64,000 nucleotides of DNA from Petaurus breviceps papuanus (taxonomy: Eukaryota; Chordata; Mammalia; Diprotodontia; Petauridae), in contig JAMXIF010000031.1 of the NCBI GenBank assembly GCA_028583685.1, positions 10,529,654-10,593,653 on the forward strand. The letters run 5' to 3'. This document shows, one piece after another, positions 42,640-53,858 of this stretch (position 1 is the stretch's first letter; each line of letters starts with the position of its first letter). Both the position numbers and the translations under genes were made by a program. The notes under the pieces were generated by a model. That model ran no database searches. It saw only the letters and a list, made by a program, of their open reading frames with translations, and had not been told where the DNA came from.

Positions 42640-43715
42640 ATAGTAGACATTGGCACATATTATGTACAGTTTTCATGTTAAAAATTTTTTTTGATGGGAT
42701 TCTGGTGAGAGGAATTGATGATGGAGCTGTCTATGCCAATTCCTTCATTTTGGAGGGTAGTGATATCTCTTCTGCCTCAAAGATTCTGTAAACAACCTCC
42801 TCTCTCCTAGGGCAATGAACTCTTTTCTTTTCCTTCAGGAAAATAAGTCAGAACAGTCCATTTGGTCTTCTCTTGGCTTTCTGTAGTCAAAGACTAGTAT
42901 CTAACCTCTGTTGCAGACAAAGCTTGGGTGTGAAAAGGAAAAGAATGAAATAGAATTGCTGGGTATCTTTGTGTCCATAGCTGGGAATACAGGGAGATGG
43001 CCAGATAACTGTGGAAGGAAAAAAATCTCAATTTCTTGGAATGGGCAAGAATGTAGGATGGCTATTAGAGGGATCAGAAAATTCAATATTGAATGTTGGT
43101 GATAACAGGAAGCATCTAATGGAGACTATCTGGGGAATTCAGATTAATTGGGAGAGATGTGGGTAAGGATGCAGGAGAGATGAAAGCTAAATGCAGACAG
43201 AAAATGATGAAGGAATGATGATAAAGTAAGCATCAGTGTGTGTATGTGTTTTTTCTTCCTAAGAGTTTTTCAAAAAGGGTTTCTGTCATATGTGATGTTC
43301 CATAAAAGTGAACAGAAAATAATATCTTGGCCTTGGAACAAACTAGACAGTTGACTTGAATTTCTAAGTGATGAGAAATTTTTTTAAAATGTTAACTCTA
43401 CCAAATAGTTCTCATAGAAGAAAGTGAAAGGCTCTGATTAAAAATGGTCACTTTCACATAGATACACTAAAGGGGAAGGAAGGAAGAAAGAAATCTGTTT
43501 ATATATATGTATATATACACACATATATATATCTTGAAGAAAGGGGTACATTTATCTTTTGATGCATGTTATTTTAACTATGTCCTGTAATTTTTTTCTC
43601 TCCTCCCTAAAAATAAAACCCTTATTGTGAATGTTAGAAATGGAGTACAGCTGAAATTGTATGGACAATTTCACAGACTGCCTTGTGACATCTCTTGTAC
43701 AATATACTGCTTAAG
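42640..43715. other. Intronic, no recognised element
   Basis: An (AT)-rich microsatellite lies at about 43498-43532. Otherwise unassigned. Confidence 0.4.
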
Positions 43716-43724
43716 TTTTTGTGT

Positions 43725-43870
43725 GTCTATATGTTGTCTGCCTAACTAAACTACAAGTTTCTTGAGGGATGGACTATTAGATGCTTCTTTTATGTCTCAT
43801 TCCATGCAGCAGAGTTTATTATACATAGTAGGTTCTAAAGGAGTACTTACTGATCTATTAAACTACCTCA
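43725..43870 (+). mobile_element. L2 LINE 3' end
   Basis: 'ctacaagtttcttgagggat' and 'atacatagtaggttctaaag' match a diverged L2 tail. Confidence 0.75.
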
Positions 43871-44280
43871 TAGAAGCAAAGCAATTTCCCTTATAAAGAT
43901 AGCTATAATTATAATGAAAGAATAATATAATATCCTATACTAATGTTCTACTCCAATGCCTTACTGTGCCATGGAAGTGTCCCTGTATTCTTTAAGACTA
44001 TGTTAATGGGGCACAGGCACTAGCAATTTCCATCAAGCAAAAAAGGCTTTGGTGGTCTACATTCCTGTTTGAGGACCTACTCAGCTACATTTAAAAAAGG
44101 ATCATGAAGCAGTCAGAAACAATTATTAAGTATTTTCTACATGCCTGACACTGTGAGGTACTAGAGATACAAACTGAAAAGTGATTGTTTATTCCCTCAA
44201 GAAACCTGCATTCCACTGGGAGAGAAGGGGGAAGAACAACATGTTCCCATGTAGGTAAATTCAGGAGATATCTATCTATA

Positions 44281-44403
44281 TCCATCCATCCATCCATCCA
44301 TCCATCCATCCATCCATCCATCCATCNNNNNNNNNNATCCATCCATCCATCCATCCATCCATCCATCCATCCATCCATCCATCCATCCATCCATCCATCC
44401 ATC
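44281..44403. repeat. (ATCC)n microsatellite with a 10-base N gap
   Basis: Pure ATCC units on both sides of N at 44327-44336. The gap is an assembly break inside the array, so the true length is unknown. A (CT)n tract follows at about 44441-44462. Confidence 0.97.
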
Positions 44404-44435
44404 TGTCTATCCATTTGTTCTATCCATCATCCATT

Positions 44436-44466
<31 letters not shown>

Positions 44467-45390
44467 CCATCCATCTAATCTACCTCCTGGATTTACTTAT
44501 CACTGTATCCCTTCTGAATTTACATATATATGCACATGCATATGAGCATGTATTTATATATCTATTTATCTACATATATAAAGTGGTTTTGGGGAGGGGT
44601 AACTAGGAAAATCACTAAAGACCTCTTGAAGAATATGGCACTTTATCTAAGCCTTAAATGAAGCTAGGCTTTATGAAAGGTGGAGTTGAGGAGGGAGAGA
44701 ATTTCAGGCACAGAAGATAGAATGTCATGTATGGGAGACCACAAAGAGACCAATTTGACTGGAATGTAGTGTGTGTAAAGGGGAGTGTAATCAGCCTAGA
44801 AAGAAAGACTGTGAAAAACATTAAATATAAGAAAAAAAGTTTATATCTTATCCTAGAGGCATTTGGGATGGAGGTTCTTGAGTGGTACAGGGACATGGCC
44901 AGACCTATACTTTAGATTCCTGATTTGTCAGCTGTCTGGAGGGTATATGTATTCCCTGGATAGAACAGATAAAAAAAAGACTAATGTGGAGACAACAGTC
45001 CAGGGCCTGAACTCATATTGTGCACATGAGTAAAAAGAAGAGGAAAGATGTGAGAAATGTCAAGGAGGTAAAATCAGCAAGATTTGGTGACTGGTTACAT
45101 CTGTGGGTGAGGAGGGGGAAAAGTCAAGGATGCCCCTGAGGCTGTAAACTTCAGTGACTGGAAGAATGGTGCTATCCTTAATACAGAGAAACTGGTATAA
45201 CTGGGTTCAATGGGAAAAGATAATGAGCTCTATTCTCAAAATGTTGAGTTTGAGGTGCTTGTGGGACAATCCATGCAGGCCAATTTATCAGACATCTTGT
45301 GATGTGGTGCCAAAGCTCAGGAGAAAGAGAAGGGCTAGATATGGAGATCTGAGAGTCATCGTCATAGAACTAGCAGTTGAATCCCTAGGC

Positions 45391-45589
45391 CAGGAGTGGG
45401 GAACCCATGGCCTTGAGGCCATGTGTGACCCTCTGGGTCCTCAAGTGTGGCCCTCTGACTGAACCCAAACTTCATAGAACAAATCCCTTTAATAAAAGGA
45501 TTTGTTCTATAAAACTTGTACTGTCAAAGAGTTGCTTGAGGACCTAAAGGGTCACAGGTGACCTTGAGGCCACAGGTTCCCTACCACTG
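45391..45589. mobile_element. Palindromic hAT-type MITE, copy 2
   Basis: Perfect 8-bp duplication ccctaggc at 45383-45390 and 45590-45597. Terminal inverted repeats: caggagtggggaacc and, reversed, cagtggtagggaacc. The centre is a hairpin: aacaaatccctttaataaaaggatttgtt. The family is the same as 4335-4566, shown by 'ggtcctcaagtgtggcc' and 'cttgaggaccta'. It sits within antisense L2. Confidence 0.93.
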
Positions 45590-46709
45590 CCCTAGGCTGT
45601 AGTGAGGAAGGAGAAAGGGAGGGAGAGAGAAAGAGAAAGAAAAAGGAGAAGAGGAGAGGGAGGAGGAGGAGCAGAAGGAGGTCATTCATGGCAGAGTCCT
45701 GAAGTAACCCACGCATAAGGGGTGGGGCATAGATTATGATCCTGCAAAATAGACTGAAAAATATAAAAAAGACAGGTAGGAAGAGAACTATGACAAAAGT
45801 GGTCAAAAAAACCCAAGAGAAGAGCATCCAAAAGGCAGGTGGTTAGTAATATCAGATACTGCAGGGAGGTCAAGAAGACTAAGGGCTGAGTAAAGGCCAT
45901 TGGATTTAGAAAAAAGTGATCTGGGAGAAGTTTTAGTGGAGTGGTGTGGAGAGAAGCCAGAGTGCAAAGGATTGAGTGGAAGCAAACCGAGTCCAGATAG
46001 CTTGTCTAAGAAAGAGGTTGGCTGTGTTGACCAGTAGAGATTTAGAATGGTAGCTCTGGAGGCAAGTGAAATTTTTTTTTTAAGGATGAGTTTGGGGAAT
46101 CTTTTTTGGCAGAAGAAAGGTAAGAATCAGGGGGAGATAGGAATAATTGAAAAACATAAACTCTTAGAGGAGATGAGAGAGGATGGGATCAAGGCTACAC
46201 ATAGAAGGCCTGGTGTTGACAAGAAGGGCCACCTTCTCTTCCAACACCACAGCAAAGGAGGAGAAAATGGGACATGATTTTGAAGTGTGGCATTGGGAGA
46301 GCTGGCAACAGATGATTGGTGGTTTTCTCCAGTGGTGTTCTGCAGCACAAGGGAGAGAAGAGAAGGCATATGGGGGCAGTAATCCAGTGCTGTCATTCTG
46401 AATGAGTGTCAGCAGGGTACTGGGTAGAGAAGACAGTGTAAGTGGTTAAATAAAGGTCAAGATTTTGAAGGGAGGAAAATGAAGACAAGTAAGTTTGATG
46501 ATCTGGCTGAGAAAGGAGAGATTGATGATTTAGGAGGGGTGAGGCACAGGGAGAGATGAAGGGAAAGGAAGTTATGGTTAGATAGATGAAAGTTAGCATT
46601 ATGGATTATGAAGGTGGATGGACATATGAAGGGTGTGCCCATTCCCGTGTGTCATCAAGGAGTAAAAGTGCTGAGTTAAGAAGGCTGATAAACTTGAAAA
46701 GATTCGAAT

Positions 46710-47045
46710 TTTGTGAGGACTTTGGATTTAATTTATTCCAATCACCTCATTTATAGGTGAAGGAGAAACTGAGGCACAGGGTGGCTATGTGACATGTCAG
46801 ATCACTGCAGTAATAAGTGACAAAGTCAAAATGCAAACTCAGGTCTTTTAATTCTAAATAGAGCCCTCCTTAAGTTGTACTCTGCTACTCTGGTCTCGGA
46901 ATGAAGAATGTGTGTCCCCAACCATTCACCAAGTTACAGATAGGCTGGGATCTGTTTTGGTGGAGTTGAGTCCTAGGGAGGACTTTCCCAAGGTCACACA
47001 AGTAGCAAGTACCAAAAGGACCGGTATTTGAATATAGCTCCTTCC
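46710..47045 (-). mobile_element. Two MIR SINEs, antisense
   Basis: The first is at about 46710-46870 ('ttataggtgaaggagaaact', 'aaactcaggtcttttaattc'). The second is at about 46940-47045 ('gactttcccaaggtcacaca'). Confidence 0.8.
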
Positions 47046-47049
47046 AAAT

Positions 47050-48240
47050 CCACTGAAGCACATGACCTCTAGGACCTTGACATATAATTAAACATATTTA
47101 AATAACATGTATTTTGTGAAAACCACAGGATTTTTTGTTCTTGTTACTAAACTAACCAAAAGCACAGGAGTTTTAAATTTATTATCAGAAGTATTCCTTT
47201 GCCCAGGGAACTCCTTATGGGTGACTTTTCTATTGTGACTTTAATTTGTAGTTTTATAGTCTACACTAAATTGCATATTCAGTCCCTTTTTTTGTAGTTT
47301 AAAAAAACCCATGTGATTTGTTTTAATATATTCAAATAAACTGTCTGAAGACTACCTCCTTCTGGCCCATATAACTGAATACTTAGAGCAATATATTAAT
47401 TTGGTAATTTTAAAAAATGACTGAGAAAGCTCAGATTTCATGGGATTGTGTGGGGAAAGGAATCTTAAACTAAAATATAGTAGTAATTTGCTTGGGCTTA
47501 CAATAGTTTTGTCCCCTTGTACCTGAATTTACATAATTTTTTTGAAATAGGCAAATCTCAATTGTCTAAGCCGTGATGTTAATAATTCCAAAGTCATATA
47601 TAATGAAAATCTCTGTCATCCAAGAAAATTGGGTGATGGGAAGAGTTATCACAGAGAAGAATTAGAACAAAGTTAAATGCAATGTTAGAAAAAAAAAACA
47701 ACACTGAACAACACAGCGTCATGGTTCTCTGATGATTCTGAAAGAACTTGAGGCCTGTGCAGAGCCTCAGGCCATCTTCTTGAACATCAATGACTATTGT
47801 CCTATAGGTAGGGAGAAGTACCAGTGAAGTCTGCATGATGTGATGCTGAGTAATTTCTGCCTTTGGAATGTATTGTATGATTCTATTTTTTGTAGAATAT
47901 ATGCCATCCTAATGTTGATACTAAAATTAGTTTTCATTCCTTGGGCATGAACCAATTGGTGTTAGAAGGGGGAGGAAGTGTGAGAATTGGCCTATGGAGA
48001 GGGAAGAAGGAAGAAGTCAACTGGGAATTTACAATTTTCTGTGGCTACTTAGTAGCTTTGGTTGCAGATAATTAAGAGCTGCCCCCATGAAAAAATCAGA
48101 CTCATCATTTGCAATAATAGCAGAGTCACTATCTTGACAGTAATCGATTTTTTTTTTACTGGGGGGGGGAGGACAAGGAAGGAAAGGAATAACAAAGTTT
48201 TAGCAACTCTACTCTTCAGTTAATCTTTGTATTATTTTCC
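47050..48240. other. Intronic, nothing recognised
   Basis: AT-rich, with G-runs near 48161. No family is recognised. Confidence 0.4.
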
Positions 48241-48244
48241 ATAT

Positions 48245-48335
48245 AGACAAGGGCTATTAACAGGTCTGCTTCCTCAAGGTCACAGAGTGAGGGAGTAAAG
48301 AAGTCTGACCTAAGGTCCAGGTTGCCCAGTTACAT
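48245..48335 (-). mobile_element. MIR SINE fragment, antisense
   Basis: 'tcctcaaggtcacagagtga' and 'gacctaaggtccaggttgcc' resemble the reverse MIR core and head. Confidence 0.65.
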
Positions 48336-48539
48336 TTGTTTCTACATAGCAAATGTTCTTTCTTTAATTTGGACTTGGATAAGATACTCCAAAATGTGCT
48401 AACTTTTAAGAATATTTTGCTTTTGGATACTAAGACCCTTTTAATTCCAAGAAACAAATCTTAATAATGGAAATATCCAGATGACACCCTAATGCATTAC
48501 TAGTAAAACTGAATACTTTTGGAAAGTGTTATGGAAGTT

Positions 48540-48930
48540 TGCACTTACAATTATAAAAATAATTATACCTTTTGACCCAGTAATCTTACTGTTGGGAAAA
48601 GGGAAAAAAAAGATCCGTTAAAAAAATTGCTAGAAGCATTATATGTAACTAAAACCCAACAACAACAAAACTAAAAGTAACCTAAATGTCCTACATAAGG
48701 AAATGACTAAATTAATTATGGTATATTAATATAATGTAATGCTATAATGTCATCAAGACCAATAACTAAAAGGAATTACTCCCCCCCCCAATAAAAAACA
48801 AAACGCTAAACTGAAACTGGAAAGATCTTGATGAAATAATGCAAAATGAAAAACAAAACAAAACCCTGAACTATAAGAATGGAACTCTTAAGAGAATATA
48901 GAAGTAAAGATGAGTGAGAATTAATAGACA
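48540..48930 (+). mobile_element. Old L1 LINE fragment (ORF2 3' end)
   Basis: 'taccttttgacccagtaatc' followed by 'ttactgttggg' is the conserved L1 ORF2 C-terminal stretch in sense. Then 'ctaaatgtcctacataagga' and 'tatggtatattaatataatg' follow in L1 order. Strongly diverged. Confidence 0.8.
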
Positions 48931-48974
48931 CATTGTCCTGGTGAAGTCTTAGAGGTGATGATTGTAAAAAAATA

Positions 48975-49235
48975 AAAATAACAGTTAACATGTTTACAGC
49001 CTTTAAGGCTTATAAAGTGTTTTACATACAATATCTCACTTCATCCTCTCATCAACCCTGTGAAGCAGGAACTACTATTACTACCATTTTACAGATGAAG
49101 AAACTGAGGCTGACACATTAAATGACTTGTCCAGGGAAAAAGAGTTAGTAAGTATCTGAGCCAAGATTTGAAGTAGGGTCTTCCTGACTGCAATTCCAGT
49201 GCTTTATGCATTATATGACTTACTTAGCTCTTGCT
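48975..49235 (-). mobile_element. MIR SINE, antisense, nearly complete
   Basis: 'gcctttaaggcttataaagt', 'accattttacagatgaagaa', 'aaatgacttgtccagggaaa' and 'gggtcttcctgactgcaatt' give the full reverse order. Confidence 0.92.
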
Positions 49236-49474
49236 AATGCATCAAAATTGATATTAACTTTAGATTTAAACTATTAAAGTGATGATACTCTGTGTATTGA
49301 AATGAACAAAAATTAAAGTGTAAATAATGACTAGTCAAATTTAGTTAATTATATGAATAACTAACCTTAAATTTTTTATAAAACATTTACGAGAAAAAGA
49401 AAACCGGAATTCAGATTCAGCAAACACATTGCTTCTTAATTCCTTTAGGCCTTATGTGTATTAACAGAGAATGC

Positions 49475-49800
49475 AATGTAATATAAAGAGCATGGGATTT
49501 GGTAATACTTTTCTGCCAAGTCCCAGCTACATCATTTGCTATGTGTCTGTCCATGGGTTGAATCATTCAACTCCTCTAAGTTCCATTTTCCTCATTTTAA
49601 AAATGGAGAATAACATTATTTGCCCTTCCTACTTCGTAGGGTTGCATAAGGAAAGGCCACTGTATCCATGGTAGCTCCCATTGTAATCACTTCATTTAGT
49701 TCAGCAACATCTTAGGGTGGTAAAGAGTTGAAGGCATTGTAAAAATTCCCAGTTTTATGATGGGAAAAATGAGGCACAGAGAGGTTAACAGATGTTTACA
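49475..49800. mobile_element. MIR SINE (+) followed by MIR fragment (-)
   Basis: Sense MIR at about 49475-49655 ('ataaagagcatgggatttgg', 'attttcctcattttaaaaat'). Antisense piece at about 49690-49800 ('gatgggaaaaatgaggcaca'). Confidence 0.78.
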
Positions 49801-49904
49801 GTTGGAGAATGTCACTATTCTCTAAATAGGAAATTCATAGAAAATAGAATAGGGAAAGAAATCTAAGAATTCTGTGCATCTGACCTTACTGCAGTTTTCT
49901 TTTG

Positions 49905-50000
49905 TGTATGTATGTACACACACAAACACACCATACATACATATGCATATAAGCACACACACATCACATACATGTACATATACATGGATAAATACATATG
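49905..50000. repeat. (AC/AT)-rich microsatellite
   Basis: Imperfect ACAC and ACAT repeats. Confidence 0.85.
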
Positions 50001-50333
50001 CCCATCTAAAACTTTAAATCCCCTTGAGAAATTCAGCACTAACATCTTTTTTTTTTTTGGTGATTTCAAGCCTTCTTTACAAGCACTAACTCTTCTAAGT
50101 GTCAGATATACTTTGAGAAAGGATATATTTTCTCACACACTTTTAAGACATGGCATTTTAAAGCTTTTTTTTGTGGGGGGAAGAGTGCTTTATTTTTAGT
50201 AGACTATAGGGAGGCTGTTTTCTTAGCTCCCTTGTGTATGGTCCCTGTACAGTCCTGTATATAATACAGAATACATAGGAGATTGGAATGAATGCATATT
50301 GAGCCCAAGAAACCCTGCAGATAGGGGTGGCCA

Positions 50334-50480
50334 GGTAGCAGAGCGAGTAAGAGCTCTGGCCCCAGTGTCTGGATGACCTGGGGATTGAAACCGGGCTTAT
50401 ACACTTAGCACCCACCCAGAAACACCTGCCTGTGTAACCTTGAGCAAGTTACTTAACCCCAATTGCTTTTAAAAAAAAAA
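50334..50480 (+). mobile_element. tRNA-derived SINE (GGGGCGGCCAGG subfamily)
   Basis: It starts ggggtggccaggtagcagag, carries the diagnostic cacccagaaacacctg, and ends 'agttacttaaccccaattgc' plus an A-run. Confidence 0.94.
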
Positions 50481-50589
50481 AACCCATAGAAGGTTTTGCT
50501 TGCATATGCTCTTGTTATTGTTTTAAATCCCCAAGTTTCTGATATTAGATTGTTTTGGAACTCACCTCTCTCATAAAAAGCAGAATGTA

Positions 50590-50690
50590 GTAATAATAAT
50601 AATAGCTGACATTTATGTAGCACTTTATGTACACTAACTCACTTGATTCTTATTATATTTCCGTGAGTTAGGTACTTGTTGTCTCATGCT
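50590..50690 (-). mobile_element. MIR SINE fragment, antisense
   Basis: 'tagctgacatttatgtagca' and 'cgtgagttaggtacttgttg' are the reverse MIR 3' part. Confidence 0.82.
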
Positions 50691-50694
50691 TCCC

Positions 50695-51361
50695 AAATCT
50701 GGTTAGTTGAAAGTTCCTCAAAGGGCTTCATGAACCTTGCTAGACTATGTAGATACCAGGAATTATTCTTATTTTTAGTAGTGTTTTATCATGTTACCAT
50801 ATTATAACATTAATTATTTAATATAATTTTAATATATATATAATATAATTTTAAATCATATAAATTTAATTTATTAAATATTATACATGTCATTTATGAT
50901 ACTTGGCTACATCACATTATAGTATGTTATGTCACACTACACTATATTACTAACATACCACATATTTCATATCTTATCATATCACATATATTCATGGATT
51001 GCCAGCTCAAATGCTGCATTGGTAACCATGAAATGTAAAAATATCCAGAAGTCTAGACCATTGGGTGGGTGCTCTTCATGGATGAAGGACATGTCTACAC
51101 TGATGACATCATAGGCCAACCAAAGCGCTATAGTATAAGTTAATCACAACAGATGTTAGAGTTGTTACAAGAACCAACAACAAACACATTAAGAAAGTAG
51201 TCTAAATGTCTCTTTTCCCATAAATAAACTCAGGTTGGTAGCTAGTCAAAGCAGAGTGACCTATGGTAAATCAGGGCATAGGCTCTCTCTGCTATCAAGA
51301 AAACAGCTACATTGAGAGACTTTTAATGCATTTTAAATCCCAGTGGATTTATCGACAGTAC
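50695..51361. other. AT-rich intronic DNA
   Basis: AT-rich tracts at about 50800-50995. No element is recognised. Confidence 0.4.
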
Positions 51362-51435
51362 CTTTGTCTGGACCATGCCTGGTCTCTGGTCCCTCAAGTG
51401 CTCCAAGGTAGCAGCAATATCAATCTCTTTAGCAC
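51362..51435 (-). CDS. PTPRN2: PTPRN2 penultimate coding exon
   Basis: The 74-nt exon encodes [20 protein letters not shown] followed by VQTK, preceded by two bases that complete a glycine codon (phase 1 acceptor). It matches the end of the phosphatase-like domain just before the C-terminal helix; VQTK is the PTPRN2 form, whereas PTPRN has a different sequence here. The QRPG segment corresponds to the Q-loop-side helix region of PTP domains. The acceptor is ...gatttgttgcag on the minus strand (51436 upward) and the donor is AAG|gtactg (51356-51361). The length agrees with my recollection of the human exon. Two residues differ from the human sequence as I recall it (A for V before KEID, L for V after LEH), both conservative. 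Splicing to 36162 keeps the frame. Confidence 0.97.
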
Positions 51436-52282
51436 CTGCAACAAATCACAAATTGGGCTGATTTCAGAGCACAAGATAATCCATGCTGCATCTGTCAATC
51501 TCCTGCTATCGGGGTTCCCTTTGGGCTAACAGTCCAATTGAAAATTATTACATTCATCCCTCAGCAGACTTGGCAGGCAGCTGCAATTTCTGTGTTCATA
51601 TAGAAAAATAAGAGGAGAGGGCAGCTTTGATTAGCATTAATTCAAAAAATCTTGGGCAAAAAAATTGGTAGAAGATGCTTATACAGATACTTACCGATAG
51701 CAGAACATATTTATCAGAACAAAAATTATCCTTATTTATTTAAATGGGAGGCATTTAAAAAGAATAGTTTGAACCATATAAAGCAGTCTGTCAGAGCTTA
51801 ATTCAGTCTGGGTAGAATTTTTTCACCAAAAGAAAATTAAAGCAAGAGACATACAAATGTTTTAAATTTTAGAATTAATTTTTTAAAGCAGTTGTCCTTG
51901 TGTCCCCCACTCTGTTTTCTAACATTTAAGAAAGGAAAAAATGACCATAGTTACATTTACTATATGGCAACAACACCAAAACATTCACTAGAGTTGATAA
52001 TGTATTTCGTGTAAGATGACAATATTCAGAGAAGCCCTGTTATTAAAATTCATCACTTATACTTTGTTTTTGGAAATTCATTGAATCAACAAATATTCTG
52101 TGTTCCAGGCGCTGTGGAAAATTGGAAAAAAAAATAAGATGTGGTTCTCGCTTTCTGTGATCTTACAGTCTCGTAGTGGAGATTAGACAGGCATATAAGT
52201 AGTAAATGAGCGATTGTAGGAACCAGAAGAGGAAAGGATCAATCATTTACAGCTGAGAGGATTGGGGAAGGCTTTGTGGCTT

Positions 52283-52540
52283 GAACGTGGTACAGTGGAT
52301 AGAGTGCCAGGTCTGGAATCAGGCTTTTTGAACTTGAGTTTAAATCCAGCCTCAGATACTTACTACCTGCATGACCCTGGGCAAGTCACTTAACCTTGTC
52401 TTACCTTAGTTCCCTCAGTTGTAAAATGGGGATAATAACAGCATCTCCTTCCTCAGGTGGTTGTGAGGGTCAAATGATACGATACTGCAAAGAACCTAGT
52501 AGAGTGCCTGGCATGTATAGTAGGTGCTACATAAATATTG
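52283..52540 (+). mobile_element. MIR SINE, complete, inside L2
   Basis: 'gtggtacagtggatagagtg', 'gcaagtcacttaaccttgtc', 'ggtggttgtgagggtcaaat' and 'gtagtaggtgctacataaat' (the last at about 52517) cover a full sense MIR. Confidence 0.9.
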
Positions 52541-52610
52541 ATCTCCCCTCCCCCCACCTCCCTATTAGAGGTAGCATTTGAGTTTGGCTTTAAAGGGTGG
52601 CTAGGATTTA

Positions 52611-52852
52611 AGAAGTAACTAAGTGGTACCGAGGATAGAGTGCCAGATCTGTAGTCAGGAAGATCTGAATTCAAATTCAGCCTCAGGCGCTTATTAGCTG
52701 TGTGACCCTGAGTAAGTGATTAAATCCTGTTTGCCTCAGTTCTCTCATCTGTAAAATGAACTGGAGAAGCAAATGGCCAATTACTTCAGTACCCTTGCCA
52801 AGAAAACTCCAAATGGGGCCTTGAAGAGTCAGACATGACTGAAAGGTCTCAA
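52611..52852 (+). mobile_element. MAR1-type CORE-SINE, complete, inside L2
   Basis: 'agtggtaccgaggatagagt', 'agctgtgtgaccctgagtaa', 'gaactggagaagcaaatggc' and 'gaagagtcagacatgactga' give the full element. Confidence 0.93.
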
Positions 52853-53044
52853 TAAGAACATGGATTTGAGAAATGGAGATGGGATTTGCAGAACAGAGAG
52901 CAGCAAAGCACAGACTGTCTTCTGGAGATAGAGAATGCTTTGGCTGAAACTGGACCACCTAGGAGCACAGAATGAGAAGTCTGCAACCAGGTTTTTGCAA
53001 CCAGGTTACTGAAGACCTTGAAAGCAAGACTCAGACTGGATTGG

Positions 53045-53290
53045 AAGTTAGGAGATCAGTGTTCTAGCTCCAATTCTATGTCACTGAGTAGCCTTGGGCA
53101 AGTCATTTAGAATCATGGATTTAAAGTTGGAATGGACATGGGAGGACTTCTAACCCAACTTTCTCATTTTCCATTTGAGGAAACAGTGGTCCAGAGAGAT
53201 TAACTTACTTTCCTAAGGTCACTTAGGTTCTAAAGGTCAAGGATTTGAAATCATATCCTCTGATTTCTGATCTTCCACTTCTCAATAATG
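53045..53290. mobile_element. MIR fragment (+) abutting MIR (-)
   Basis: Sense part at about 53045-53108 ('gtagccttgggcaagtcatt'). Antisense part from 53110 ('tttccatttgaggaaacagt', 'actttcctaaggtcacttag'). Confidence 0.78.
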
Positions 53291-53858
53291 CCTGCACTTC
53301 TTTGGACTTCATCTTTTTGAGTGTATAAGAAAATGGTCTCAAATTCTCGAAATCTCTATTAAGAATAAAAAAAAAATACCACCTCTGTGATTCAATGACT
53401 TTGACAACAAAGTGCTTTTGAAAGTTCATTGTCAGAGAAACAACATAATTGAAATTGTGCATTAGAGGATTAATCTGACCTACTCTACACACAACAGATT
53501 GGTAGAGGTTGGGGAGGAGAGAGGGAAGTTAAAAAAAAAGGCTCTGAATGAGGCTAATGGTAGTGGATATGGAAATGAATAGATATGAGTGACACTCTGG
53601 AAGGAATGACTGACTCCTCACTAGATATATTTGCCCAAATAGAAAAACAAACCAATACTGATTAAGTGAAAATCATTCCTCTCTGAATAGAAGTAAACAA
53701 TGTTTCACAGTTTCCAACAATGAATATAGTTAATAGTATGGAAAATGCTGTAAACATAGGTAAACTTAAACCTCTCCTGACTTGTATGACATGGTTTTGA
53801 TGTCTTCACCATCTTGGATGATTTCCTCTGGATCCTCTCTAGGCTGTTCCTCTCCTCC

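Larger units (their letters stand above)
44110..46660 (-). mobile_element. Nearly full-length L2 LINE, antisense
   Basis: Starting from its 3' tail ('aacaattattaagtattttc', 'ccctcaagaaacctgcattc') the reverse order continues without a major gap: 'aatttcaggcacagaagata', 'atgttgagtttgaggtgctt', 'gatctgagagtcatcgtcat', 'gcagagtcctgaagtaaccc' (RT motif zone), 'aaaggccattggatttagaa', 'agggctgagtaaagg', 'gatgggatcaaggctacaca', ending near 46660. It is interrupted by the microsatellite at 44281-44403 and a hAT MITE at 45391-45589. All reading frames are broken. Confidence 0.88.
36163..51361 (-). other. PTPRN2: PTPRN2 last intron (15.2 kb)
   Basis: Bounded by the donor gtactg at 51356-51361 and the acceptor ...cag at 36163-36165 on the minus strand; phase 0. 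It contains the HAL1-like element, a nearly complete antisense L2, a hAT MITE, and several SINEs, listed separately. I found no additional PTPRN2 exon in it. Bases 36170-36925 hold no recognised repeat. Confidence 0.9.
52069..53045 (-). mobile_element. L2 LINE, antisense, in three pieces
   Basis: Pieces at about 52069-52282 ('tgtgttccaggcgctgtgga', 'gtgatcttacagtctcgtag'), 52545-52610 ('gaggtagcatttgagtttgg') and 52853-53045 ('ttactgaagaccttgaaagc') are in consistent reverse order, split by a MIR and a MAR1 SINE. Confidence 0.85.

Noticed and set aside
44091-44478. Frames with MDGWMDGW or SIHPSIHP repeats
   Set aside because: Products of the (ATCC)n microsatellite.
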